A stretch of DNA of 64,000 bases from Marinobacterium iners (lineage in GTDB: Bacteria > Pseudomonadota > Gammaproteobacteria > Pseudomonadales > Balneatricaceae), in NCBI RefSeq assembly GCF_017310015.1, contig NZ_CP022297.1, positions 2,790,001-2,854,000 of the forward strand, read 5' to 3'. Both the position numbers and the translations under genes were made by a program. Below the pieces are notes generated by a model that ran no database searches, had not been told where the DNA came from, and was given only the letters and a program-made list of their open reading frames with translations. Shown here piece by piece: positions 37,299-45,537 of the stretch; the stretch's first letter is position 1; each line of letters starts with the position of its first letter.

Positions 37299-38312
37299 CT
37301 ACAGCGAAAAATCATCCATTTCATCGACGGCCTGGACCTGAAGCGTACGCGGAAAAATCCGGCTGATTGCCCGGGTCAAAGGCAGATCAGTCAGCTCAGT
37401 GCGTATCATCGTTGCGACCAGCCGAGCCTGATTTTCATCACGAATTCGTTTCATGGGTTCACGATCAGGCTGCCGACTGACGAACCATTTATGGAGCACA
37501 AAAGCACGCGGATCAACAGTCGCAACACGCAGCGGCATTCCCTGCTCATCAAACACCACAGCATCATAATGCGGCGCCGATACATGCCATTTCAGCGTAT
37601 CAATCGCTACGGGGTGAAGATCTGCCTTATCCAACAGCTCATCAAATGCGCTTCGCTGCATGGGCGAACCAGACCCCTGAGTAATGAAGTCCACCCGATA
37701 GCCTTTAGCGTTGGCAGCCGCAAACTCAAAGGGTGAAGACGACACCTTGTGAAAGCTCTTGTCACTTTTTTGTAGCAAGGACAGTAATGAACCCGGCTCA
37801 AGGCCCGACAGGATACGTATTCCCTGGCGCGCATCCATCAACACATCCATGTCTTCAGTGGCAAGATGCTCGGACTGGATCATCACCCCGGCTCTGGCTT
37901 CGAATGCATACAACGCATTCGTACCGATCAAACGATAGGGGATTTTTTGTTGGTGCAGTGCGCGAAGCACACGCGCACCCGCCAGCGGGAAGCGATTAAG
38001 ATGGTTTGCCTTGATATACGCCGCGTGCCTTTTGAACTGATCCCGATACGCTGCCTCTTGTGCCTTGTAATCTGACTGTCGCCGCTCAAACTGTGCCTTG
38101 ATACGCTCGGTTTCGTCGCAGCGCGCACCCAGTGACCGGTTCTTGCCATAAGAGTAGGCACGATAAAGGTATTCACGACCACTGATCGTTTTCCAATGCA
38201 TGGAGCCCGCAACACTATCTGCCTGCAGTCGATGCTGCTCCAGCTGCCCAAACAACTGACGCGCATTGACGGCAACACGAACCTGTTCAGACTCCATCCG
38301 CCTGTACCCCAT
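37299..38312 (-). CDS. nucleotidyltransferase-fold protein (GSU2403/NTP_transf_8-like)
   Basis: A 337-residue protein. The central part has a nucleotidyltransferase-like core, YRLIGTNALYAFEARAGV then TEDMDVLMDAR, where the spaced acidic residues resemble the metal site of the pol-beta superfamily. Residues ~55-110 are charged and helical (ERRQSDYKAQEAAYRDQFKR). It resembles the GSU2403 group, whose function is unknown; related folds occur in AbiEii-type toxins and in antiphage systems. It is a single gene with GAGG upstream of the ATG and a long palindrome at 38354-38395, suggesting tight control. Confidence 0.75.
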   Translation of the reverse strand: MGYRRMESEQVRVAVNARQLFGQLEQHRLQADSVAGSMHWKTISGREYLYRAYSYGKNRSLGARCDETERIKAQFERRQSDYKAQEAAYRDQFKRHAAYIKANHLNRFPLAGARVLRALHQQKIPYRLIGTNALYAFEARAGVMIQSEHLATEDMDVLMDARQGIRILSGLEPGSLLSLLQKSDKSFHKVSSSPFEFAAANAKGYRVDFITQGSGSPMQRSAFDELLDKADLHPVAIDTLKWHVSAPHYDAVVFDEQGMPLRVATVDPRAFVLHKWFVSRQPDREPMKRIRDENQARLVATMIRTELTDLPLTRAISRIFPRTLQVQAVDEMDDFSL

Positions 38313-38353
38313 ATTCGGAACCTCATTATCACACTTGAAGCATACAGCCAGGA

Positions 38354-38395
38354 TTTAACTAAACATTGCTGGATAACACAATTAGTTTAGTTAAA
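38354..38395. promoter_or_regulatory. 11-bp perfect palindrome, probable operator
   Basis: TTTAACTAAAC (38354-38364) and GTTTAGTTAAA (38385-38395) are perfect inverted copies separated by 20 bases. They lie 42-83 bases upstream of the nucleotidyltransferase-fold gene on its 5' side. The two-turn spacing of half-sites suits a dimeric repressor or activator. Nothing else occupies this gap up to the intron 2 end at 38434. Confidence 0.5.
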
Positions 38396-38433
38396 GGCGG
38401 TTACCTGCTGCCCGAGAAAGGTTGGTGTCGCTG

Positions 38434-40260
38434 ATCGAGTAGGAGGGAGCCCTTAGACCCCCGTCCTCTCACACCACCCGGCATACGGATCCGTACCAAG
38501 GCGGTTGGTTAAGTGTTGGCAAACCGACTCAGGTAGAAGCTGAGCCCTCGATATCCACAGCGTCGCCAGAACTGAATGTTGAACACAAATCGTGTGTGGT
38601 GCAACTGAGCGTAGAACCACCAACGTTTGTGTTGGCCATACCCGGCCGCCTCTTCAGGCGGCATACCTAACCGGATCAGCTTCCTGATTCGGGTCTTGGG
38701 TTTCGGCCAGAGCTTCATTAAACACATTCTCAGGCGACTTCGAATCCAACTGTCCAGATCCTTGAACAGCCTTTCGGTTTGGGTCAATCGGAAGTAGCTA
38801 ACCCAACCTCGGATGTACCGGTCCAGTGCTCTGAGCCTGATGCCCATTGACTGTCGGTGGTGCCCCCGTGTGAGCTGTCTGATCCGGCGTTTGAATCGCT
38901 GGATAGACTCCGTGCCACACCGTATGCGGGGTTGGCGAGTGCCGTAAAATGAGTACCCCAGAAACTGGCTCCGGGTGATGCTCCCAACTGAGCTCTTCTT
39001 TCGGTTTACCTTGAGCTTAAGATGCTGCTCGATAAACCGAGACAGGCTGTCCAGCGTTCTGGCGCCCGCCCGCCTGCTTTTGACGTGGATTTGCACATCA
39101 TCGGCATATCGACAAAAGCGGTGACCTCGGCGCTCCAACTCTTTGTCCAGCTCATCCAGTAGGATGTTGCTTAACAGAGGACTCAGAGGGGATCCTTGAG
39201 GCGTTCCTTCCGAGCGCTGTGTGACTAGACCGCCTTCCATCATGCCGTTACTGAGATAAGTTCGAATCAACTTCAGGAGACTTTTGTCCCGGATTCGTTT
39301 GCTCAATAAACCCATCAGAATATCGTGATTGACCCGATCAAAGAACTTCTCCAGATCGATGTCTACGGCGATATTGTATCCCTCAAGGGCGTGATGATGA
39401 GCCTGTGTCACCGCCTGCAGCGCACTTTTCCCAGCCTGAAAGCCGAAGCTCGAAGGCGAGAAGTCTGCCTGATAGTACGGTGACAGCTGCTGCATGATCG
39501 CTTGCTGAATCAGACGGTCAGTGACGCTGGGAATCCCCAGCATCCGCTGCCCGCCACCCGACTTCGGGATATACACCACTTTTGTTGGGACAGGTTTGTA
39601 GGTCCCCGCCAGAAGGGCTTTCCGAATATCAGGCCATTGCGTCTTCAGGTAATCGGCTGTGTCTTCGATTGAACGACCATCCGTGCCGGCCGCTCCTTTA
39701 TTGCTGCGTACCCGTTTCCATGCTTGGGCCATATTCGACCGCTCAAGGACGTCCTGCAGGGTTATTGGGTAGCAGGGTTCACTGGATTGAGGGCCTACCG
39801 TCGCCTGATCCAAGCTGCACTTCGTACGGTGGTCATCGCGTTGCTCAGAGATCAATAGATCAACCCTATCACTTTACCTTTGGCCCTTCAGAGGGGCGTC
39901 ATCTCCTACTATGGCCTCTGCTGACTTCCACATCGCCCTTGCTTTCACTCCTCTACTGAGTTGATCCGGCTCCGACGGTCGATATGGACCTCCCGGGGTA
40001 AGACGCACGTCTTTCCAACCATCTACCTGCCCCATATACGTTGTGCATGCTCGGTGTCAGGATGAGCTTTGTGGCTGTCAGCCCACTCACTCCATGCACC
40101 CCGCCTCATATGAGGTTCGTGTTCCTCAGGCCGGTTGTTTGCCGCAGGCTTCCTTCAGATTCCACCTTACAATGGACACCCTTGCCCTCTGGCTAACAGT
40201 TACTCCTGACTTCACTGCTCGGGACTTTCACCCTATAGACGTGCGCCATGCCCGGCGCAC
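38434..40260 (-). mobile_element. group II intron 2 (IIC-like), full length
   Basis: An 1827-nt intron on the minus strand. The 5' end is GTGCGCCGGGCATGGCGCAC at 40260, and the conserved words GGTGAAAGTCC, GGCAAGGGTGTCCAT and GGAATCTGAAGGAAG follow. The 3' part carries domain V (AACCGCCTTGGTACGG and GGTGGTGTGAGAGG) and domain VI ending CCTACTCGAT at 38434. Both ends match intron 1 closely, but the encoded proteins differ substantially, so it is a separate lineage. The 5' exon is the right-end hairpin of a tnpB element; the 3' exon begins CAGCGACACC. Confidence 0.86.
38509..39855 (-). CDS. ltrA: group II intron reverse transcriptase/maturase (intron 2)
   Basis: A 448-residue intron-encoded protein. 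Motifs are RSNKGAAGTDGRSIEDTADY, SFGFQAGKSALQAV, VDIDLEKFFDRVNHD, GTPQGSPLSPLLSNILL and FCRYADDVQ, followed by the maturase segment IRGWVSYFRLTQTERL. There is no endonuclease domain. The start is probably TTG at 39855, with AGGG upstream and an in-frame stop seven codons before it. The frame is intact. Confidence 0.94.
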   Translation of the reverse strand: MISEQRDDHRTKCSLDQATVGPQSSEPCYPITLQDVLERSNMAQAWKRVRSNKGAAGTDGRSIEDTADYLKTQWPDIRKALLAGTYKPVPTKVVYIPKSGGGQRMLGIPSVTDRLIQQAIMQQLSPYYQADFSPSSFGFQAGKSALQAVTQAHHHALEGYNIAVDIDLEKFFDRVNHDILMGLLSKRIRDKSLLKLIRTYLSNGMMEGGLVTQRSEGTPQGSPLSPLLSNILLDELDKELERRGHRFCRYADDVQIHVKSRRAGARTLDSLSRFIEQHLKLKVNRKKSSVGSITRSQFLGYSFYGTRQPRIRCGTESIQRFKRRIRQLTRGHHRQSMGIRLRALDRYIRGWVSYFRLTQTERLFKDLDSWIRSRLRMCLMKLWPKPKTRIRKLIRLGMPPEEAAGYGQHKRWWFYAQLHHTRFVFNIQFWRRCGYRGLSFYLSRFANT

Positions 40261-40266
40261 TGACAG

Positions 40267-40287
40267 CTCACCGCCCTAGCGGGCGAT
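40267..40287 (-). repeat. right-end hairpin of the tnpB element
   Basis: Stem CGCCC (40272-40276) / GGGCG (40281-40285) with a TAGC loop, about 50 bases beyond the tnpB stop. It should form the end of the omega RNA scaffold. The bases that would act as guide follow about ten bases later and are now intron sequence. Confidence 0.6.
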
Positions 40288-40337
40288 GCTTCCAACATCA
40301 TAGGCAGTAACCGGCAAGTTGCCGGATTTACACCGCC

Positions 40338-41465
40338 TCAGTTGGCAGGAACAGACAGTCCTTCGGCTCGTAATTTCAAAAGTCCCTGCTGCCGGATGTT
40401 GATCGCGGCATTAATGTCGCGGTCGATGCCGGTGGTACCACAAGCCGGGCAGTCCCAGCGGCGGACATTCAGCGGCATCGAATCCACTTTGTGGCCGCAG
40501 CCGGCACAGGTCTTGGAGCTGGCAAACCAGGGATCGATCTTGACCAAATGCTTGCCGGCCCGTTCGGCCTTATACGCCAGTTTCGTTATCAGGCTGTGCC
40601 AGCCGGCATCGGCGATGTGCTTGGCCAGTTTCTGGTTTTTCAGCAGGTTTTGGATCTTCAACGTCTCGACAATCACTGCTTGGTTATCGTCAGTGATCTG
40701 CCGAGACAGTTTGTGCTGGAAGTCCGCACGGGCGTTGGCTAGGCGCTCATGCGCCTTCGCCACCAACAGCCGGGCTTTGGCCCGGCCCCGACTGCCTTTC
40801 TGGCAGCGGGACAGAGCTTTTTGCTTGCGCCGCAAGTTGGCAGCGGCACGTTTCAGGAAACGGGGATTGGGGGTTTTCACCCCGTCCGAGGTGATGCACA
40901 GATCGGTCAGGCCCGTGTCGATGCCAACGACCCGATCCAGTGTTTGCATCGGTACAGGTGCTGGCTGTCCGTCATCGGTTAGGATCGAGGCGTAGTATTT
41001 CCCGGTCGCTGTGCGACTCAGGGTAATGCTCTTCACCGTGCCCGTGATTTCACGATGAATCCGCGCCTTGATCCGATCCAGCTTGGGGATTTTAATCCAG
41101 CGATCACCGACACTCGTACAGTGGTAACTGGATTGCTTTCCCCGCTTGGATTTGAACCGCGGAAAACGCGCTCGCAGTTTCGGATTAAAGAAATTGGTAA
41201 ACGCCGTGTCCAGATTGATCACGGCCTGTTGCAGCGCCATGGAGTCGAAGTCTTTAAGCCAGTGGTATTTTCGCGACTTCTTCGCGACCGCCAGCAATGG
41301 CTTGATATCGCGTTTGACCCGCAGCTTCAGTCAGTAGCGCTTATACTGGGCTCGCATCAGCCACAGCGCTTTGTTGTAACAAAAGCGCACAGCGCCGAAC
41401 TGCCGGTTCAAAAAACCAGCTTGCTCAGGCGTCGGGTAAATGCGAACTTTCGTGGCGGCGATCAT
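40338..41465 (-). pseudogene. tnpB: tnpB RNA-guided nuclease, broken by an in-frame stop
   Basis: From ATG at 41465 the frame reads MIAATKVRIYPTPEQAGFLN and on to AQYKRY, where codon 45 is TGA (41331-41333). It then continues in the same frame through VKRDIKPLLAVAKKSRK to the end, so one nonsense codon separates a normal TnpB N-terminus from the rest. Downstream, the RuvC parts GIDTGLTDL, VETLKIQNL and GIDRDINAAINI and the zinc ribbon CAGCG/CPAC are intact. Re-initiation at TTG 41297 would give a 319-residue protein lacking the RNA-binding start. Confidence 0.82.
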
Positions 41466-41591
41466 AACTGTATATTACCACAGTGCTTTGATCGGTGTTA
41501 CAACACCGCTCCGCGGTGTGCGCTTTCCTCACCGCCCGATTGGGCGATGGTTCTCACGCAAATTTGCTGACTGAGTTGCTGGTTGAGTTAT

Positions 41592-42188
41592 TCATTTTGC
41601 CTCCCCTTCAGTGCGGGCGAGCATCGCCAGTGACCAGTACATACAGGGCAGCAAACGCGCCATATTACAGGCATCATCGATCCCCCGGTGCGGTTGCCCT
41701 TCAAACGCCAGGTTGTGATATTTCAGTGCCGACCCAAGACCGTTGCGTTTGCGCTCGCCCGTCGTATTCTTCCAGATCGTCTTCAGATTCAGGTGAGGCA
41801 GGTGCATGAAGTTAGGCATTGAGCCTTCGCGCCTGGACTGAGCCGCGATATGCCGCCGATCATAATTGCCCCAACTGGCCCAGTAAGTCAGGTCAGACCA
41901 TTGCCTCAGCCAGGCGTCAATCTCCGGTACGACCTCGGTGAACAGGGGGGCCGTATCCACCATCGCCTGACTGATCGTAGTGAGCTGCTGACAGAACGGG
42001 CTCAATTCAGAATGAACCCTAGGTCGCACCAGAAAAGAACGTTTATCCAGCACGTCTCCGGCACGTGTTGCGATCACACAGCCGAATTCGATGATTTCCA
42101 TTTCATCCACGGACTGACGCGCACCTGAGGGGGCTATGTGGTTTTCCCAGCAGGTGGACTCCAGATCCACAATCAATAGTCGTTGCAT
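41592..42188 (-). CDS. DEDDh 3'-5' exonuclease (ERI-1/KapD-like)
   Basis: A 198-residue exonuclease-fold protein. All four DEDDh metal ligands are visible: Asp and Glu in LLIVDLESTCW, Asp in SWGNYDRRHI, and His and Asp in HRGIDDACNMARLL. The family trims RNA or DNA 3' ends. The start at 42188 has the strong site AGGAGGAAAACGTC; a longer reading to 42227 lacks one. It diverges from the unrecognised two-gene operon at 42341, sharing a 150-base control region, so it may belong to the same functional unit. Confidence 0.87.
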   Translation of the reverse strand: MQRLLIVDLESTCWENHIAPSGARQSVDEMEIIEFGCVIATRAGDVLDKRSFLVRPRVHSELSPFCQQLTTISQAMVDTAPLFTEVVPEIDAWLRQWSDLTYWASWGNYDRRHIAAQSRREGSMPNFMHLPHLNLKTIWKNTTGERKRNGLGSALKYHNLAFEGQPHRGIDDACNMARLLPCMYWSLAMLARTEGEAK

Positions 42189-42271
42189 GACGTTTTCCTC
42201 CTGCTGATCTGTTTTGTGCTCGCTCAACAGATCCAGCTTCTGCTACCTGACACCCGGGTTAAAAAATCAGC

Positions 42272-42332
42272 TTGCCAATGTAGAATAACAGTCCTAAAGT
42301 GTAAGTCTAGTCGCAGCAACTATCTGAGATAG
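42272..42332 (+). promoter_or_regulatory. promoter and 13-bp palindrome ahead of the two-gene operon
   Basis: TTGCCA (42272-42277), a 17-base gap and TAAAGT (42295-42300) form a plausible sigma-70 promoter. Downstream, CTATCT-G-AGATAG (42320-42332) is a perfect palindrome that overlaps the only Shine-Dalgarno-like AGG before the ATG at 42341. It could be an operator or a small hairpin limiting translation. Confidence 0.45.
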
Positions 42333-42340
42333 GCTTTATT

Positions 42341-43414
42341 ATGGTAGGCAAAAACCGAGCACCTCACCCGAAGAATCTCACCGAGGTACTGAAGCGCTTT
42401 GATCCTGAGCAGGGGAAACTGCTCACCTGGCCCCAGATCGGAGCCGCCATTGTGCAGGCAGAAGCGATGGGCTATCCCGATCAGCATAACGGTGAAAAGC
42501 ACTGGATTGAGACGCTGGTTGAGCCCTTGGGCCTGAAGCGTGCTTCGGCCTGGCGCTACCGTGCCAACGCCAGGGGCTGGCCCTGGCTCAGAGCGCAACT
42601 CAGGCTCGCGGCTATCAAAGTTCCGGATTTTGAGGCGCTTGATCCCAATGTCAGCGCCGAGAAGCTGGAGTTGCTGATGAAGCTGGTGAAGGTGGCGCCC
42701 ATACATGTCTGGAAACCAGCCGCAGAGGGGGTGCTGGACCAGTCGATGCCGCTGGCCGAGATACGCCGACTCTGGGCGCATTATCGACAGATGCTGCAGG
42801 GCAAGACCGCTCGCTCGCGTGGCTCAAAAGGCTTTGCAGACAGCGTTTCGGTCACTGGGCCGGCGGATCAGCGGGCACATGCACTTTACGTCAGTCAGGC
42901 CTGCCAGTGGCTCGATCAGCACTATGTCGACCTGGCGGAATATGTGACCGGTGGGCGCGTCGTGCGTCGCTGTTTCACACAAGCATTCGAAGGCCTGGCT
43001 GAACTCAGTGCCATTCGCCCCGATGCCGTAGCCGGACTGGTGTTTACACGTCGGCATGTTCCACTCACCCACGCCTTTGTCATTACACCGGATCCCAACA
43101 AGGAAGCCGATCTTTTGGATCGACTGAAGCGACTGCAGCCATATGCGGATGCCGTTTGGCTGGTCACCCCGGAAGCAGTTGTACTACCGGACTCGATCGG
43201 CATCATCCTGTTCGATGGCGTGCGGTTGAATGGGTTTGGAGCAATCAGTCGGGAGGCTTTACACACGTACGGCCCCAAAGGAGATGTGTTGGCGTTGTGG
43301 CTGCTGAGTCATGCCTCCATGCTGCATGTGAGCGCACAGGACTGGCCGGATCGCCCAAAAGGTATCGCCATGCGTTTGGCTGAGATATTCGAAGGACTGG
43401 AGGACGAGATATGA
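42341..43414 (+). CDS. unrecognised 357-residue protein, first gene of a coupled pair
   Basis: I do not recognise this protein. Residues ~25-90 are basic, with a possible helix-turn-helix (EPLGLKRASAWRYRANARGW). Residues ~95-145 are helical. The C-terminal third has alternating hydrophobic strands: AVAGLVFTRRHVPLTHAFVI, YADAVWLVTPEAVVLPDSIG and IILFDGVRLNG. That rhythm recalls PD-(D/E)XK nuclease-fold proteins, but I do not see the E-x-K catalytic pair, so any such fold would be inactive or highly divergent. The stop overlaps the ATG of the AAA+ gene (ATGA), implying a stoichiometric partner. It diverges from the exonuclease gene. Confidence 0.7.
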   Translation: MVGKNRAPHPKNLTEVLKRFDPEQGKLLTWPQIGAAIVQAEAMGYPDQHNGEKHWIETLVEPLGLKRASAWRYRANARGWPWLRAQLRLAAIKVPDFEALDPNVSAEKLELLMKLVKVAPIHVWKPAAEGVLDQSMPLAEIRRLWAHYRQMLQGKTARSRGSKGFADSVSVTGPADQRAHALYVSQACQWLDQHYVDLAEYVTGGRVVRRCFTQAFEGLAELSAIRPDAVAGLVFTRRHVPLTHAFVITPDPNKEADLLDRLKRLQPYADAVWLVTPEAVVLPDSIGIILFDGVRLNGFGAISREALHTYGPKGDVLALWLLSHASMLHVSAQDWPDRPKGIAMRLAEIFEGLEDEI

Positions 43415-45375
43415 ACCATCCACGTACTGCACCGCGCGACAACCAGACTGCTGCAGATACGGTACCAACCGACACTGCCAAGCCTGACAGCGTGGCAAAA
43501 GAGCTGAAATCAAACCGACGAGGCCTTGGCGCACTGATCCAGCAGGTCACTCGGATTTTCGCCGATAAACCGGCCAGTCAGGTTGGATCTGCACTGGCGC
43601 CACTGATCCCTCAAATACAGGCACATCTGACACCGGAGTCGATCGACCTGCCCACGCCGGAACAGGAAGCCCTGCAACTGGCTATCAGTGTGAGCCAGTT
43701 GCAGATCCCGAGTCGCGCCTTCCTGAAGAAAGCACGTGATGAAAGTAACAATATCGAGGTGCGTGATCAGCTAAGGCACACCCTGGAAACCTATGACGAT
43801 GTGTTGATGTCATTGGGGCACCTGCAGGCGCTGGTCACTGCGCTGGCGCAGCCTGCGCTTAAAACCCTGTTGGGGCTGTTGTCGACTCACACTCACTACT
43901 ACCGCAAACGTACGGTTGATGCACTGACATTGGGTGGGCACGAATCGTCATGGCGTTATCAATATGCGTTTTCCCGAGACAAACAGGAAGATGCCGAGAT
44001 CGAAAAAAGCCTGTCCTATGCCTACCGCATACTGGATATGCTGGCCGCTGAGCGACCAATCGAGCTGGCTAATCTGGCGCGGGCCGTCGAGCGGCTGCAC
44101 ACCACCCTGGGTCAGTATCTGCCGGCCACCCTGCAGCTCAAGAACACAGTGGACATCTCCGGCATTCCGCCCACGGTACACGCCTTTGCCGGTACCCGCG
44201 CCATTGCCATCATTGCGGTCGCGCACGCCCGTGCCTATCTGGTGCCGAGACTACAGTCCTTGAGCGCTCGCCTGGGGCTGGAGCTTGAACTGCCCACGGA
44301 TGAGACATTGCAGGACAGGTCGTTTGATGCGGTCAAGCAACTGCCCTCGGATGCCGCATCTTTGGCGACCTCGCTGCAGTACTGGATTGAGCGCACACCG
44401 ATTTTCATGGGCAGCCATGCGGTTATCCGCATCCAGGCACTGCTGAGCCAGTTGGGTCAGAGCGCTGTATCGACTAACGATGAACATCGTCAGCTAACGC
44501 TGGTGAAAAACGCCCCGCCGACCAGTAAATCCAATGAGGAGTTCTTGCGCTATTACGATGCGCTGGGCCACCCGATGCCGCTGCAACCCTGTCCGGATGA
44601 ACTGAAAGCGGTAGAAGCGCAGTTGATGCTGGAGTCACCCTGGATGAAAGCGATCATCAAGCGGATGTTCTCGGCAATTCGCGGGCATCTGGCGCAGGGA
44701 GAAGCCGCCAACAGCGCCTTGTTGCCGCCTATTCTGCTGGTGGGCTCACCGGGCTGCGGTAAAACCTATTACCTGCAGCGGCTGGCTGAGTTGATGAACT
44801 TGCAGTACACCCTCATCCCTATGGGCGGGATGCATGACAGCATGACGCTTCGCGGTTCGCCCCGAGGTTGGAGCAGCACCCGCCCCGGTCTGTTCGTGCA
44901 AACATTGGAGCAGAAACGGACCGCCAACCCGCTGTTCATTTTGGATGAACTGGAGAAAGTCGGCGACAGTCGACACAACGGCAACCCCTTTGATGTGCTG
45001 CTACAGGTTCTGGAACCGCAAAATGCGCGCATGTTTTACGATGAGTGTCTGCAGGTCAATGTGGACCTGTCCCACCTGATTCTGCTGGCCACCGCCAATT
45101 CCATCGAGGGAATACCGGAACCGATCCGGGACCGATTTGTGGTGCTGAACGTCAACGACCCGACACCGGCCGATCTGGAGGTGATGGCACGCCAGCTGTG
45201 GAATGCAGAGATGAGCCGTTATGGCTATGCGGTACCACTGATGCCGGAGTACCCGGAAGCTATTTTGCATGAGCGTCTGGCGAGATCTCCTTCGTTGCGT
45301 CGGGTTGTGTCGACGGTGAAAAAGGTGGCTTCGACTACCATCAGTGTTCAGATGGGGGATGGTTTTGTGCATTGA
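43411..45375 (+). CDS. Lon-like AAA+ ATPase lacking a protease domain
   Basis: A 654-residue protein. The first ~400 residues are mostly helical and unlike anything I can name. Residues ~435-620 are an AAA+ module of Lon type: Walker A LLVGSPGCGKTYYLQRL, a GMHDSMTLRGSPRGW segment that parallels the Lon pore region, Walker B PLFILDELEKVGDS, sensor 1 LILLATANSIEGIPEPIRDR with the arginine finger, and an SLRRVVSTVKK lid. Lon would continue with a Ser-Lys protease domain, but this protein ends there. It likely remodels or unfolds a target with its 357-residue partner. Confidence 0.8.
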   Translation: MNHPRTAPRDNQTAADTVPTDTAKPDSVAKELKSNRRGLGALIQQVTRIFADKPASQVGSALAPLIPQIQAHLTPESIDLPTPEQEALQLAISVSQLQIPSRAFLKKARDESNNIEVRDQLRHTLETYDDVLMSLGHLQALVTALAQPALKTLLGLLSTHTHYYRKRTVDALTLGGHESSWRYQYAFSRDKQEDAEIEKSLSYAYRILDMLAAERPIELANLARAVERLHTTLGQYLPATLQLKNTVDISGIPPTVHAFAGTRAIAIIAVAHARAYLVPRLQSLSARLGLELELPTDETLQDRSFDAVKQLPSDAASLATSLQYWIERTPIFMGSHAVIRIQALLSQLGQSAVSTNDEHRQLTLVKNAPPTSKSNEEFLRYYDALGHPMPLQPCPDELKAVEAQLMLESPWMKAIIKRMFSAIRGHLAQGEAANSALLPPILLVGSPGCGKTYYLQRLAELMNLQYTLIPMGGMHDSMTLRGSPRGWSSTRPGLFVQTLEQKRTANPLFILDELEKVGDSRHNGNPFDVLLQVLEPQNARMFYDECLQVNVDLSHLILLATANSIEGIPEPIRDRFVVLNVNDPTPADLEVMARQLWNAEMSRYGYAVPLMPEYPEAILHERLARSPSLRRVVSTVKKVASTTISVQMGDGFVH

Positions 45376-45396
45376 AATTGAATGAATTGATCTGCC

Positions 45397-45429
45397 AGTG
45401 ATACCTCTCTGATGCAGAGGGGTATCACT
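45397..45429 (+). terminator. hairpin behind the AAA+ gene, possible terminator
   Basis: AGTGATACCTCTCT and AGAGGGGTATCACT pair over 14 positions with one G-U, 22 bases after the stop codon. No T-run follows, so termination may be weak or factor-dependent. Confidence 0.4.
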
Positions 45430-45537
45430 TCCCCAAGGGTGCGAAAGAAAATACCTGCAACTACAATTAGCGCATCAATTTGAGAGGCGGGCCACAAACT
45501 GACGTCCGGAGGCTATTTAAAAAGCCATTTAAACAGA

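Larger units (their letters stand above)
40262..41550 (-). mobile_element. IS605-type element with tnpB only, decayed
   Basis: A tnpB gene lies between two hairpins of the same design and orientation: CTCACCGCCC-TAGC-GGGCGATG at 40267-40287 (right end, behind tnpB) and CTCACCGCCC-GATT-GGGCGATG at 41528-41549 (ahead of tnpB). No tnpA is present, so movement would need a TnpA supplied elsewhere. The right boundary touches the 5' end of group II intron 2. The outer boundary on the other side is uncertain. Confidence 0.6.

Noticed and set aside
40338..41297. Intact short tnpB starting at TTG 41297
   Set aside because: The normal TnpB N-terminus is encoded in the same frame upstream of a TGA, so a broken gene explains the data better.
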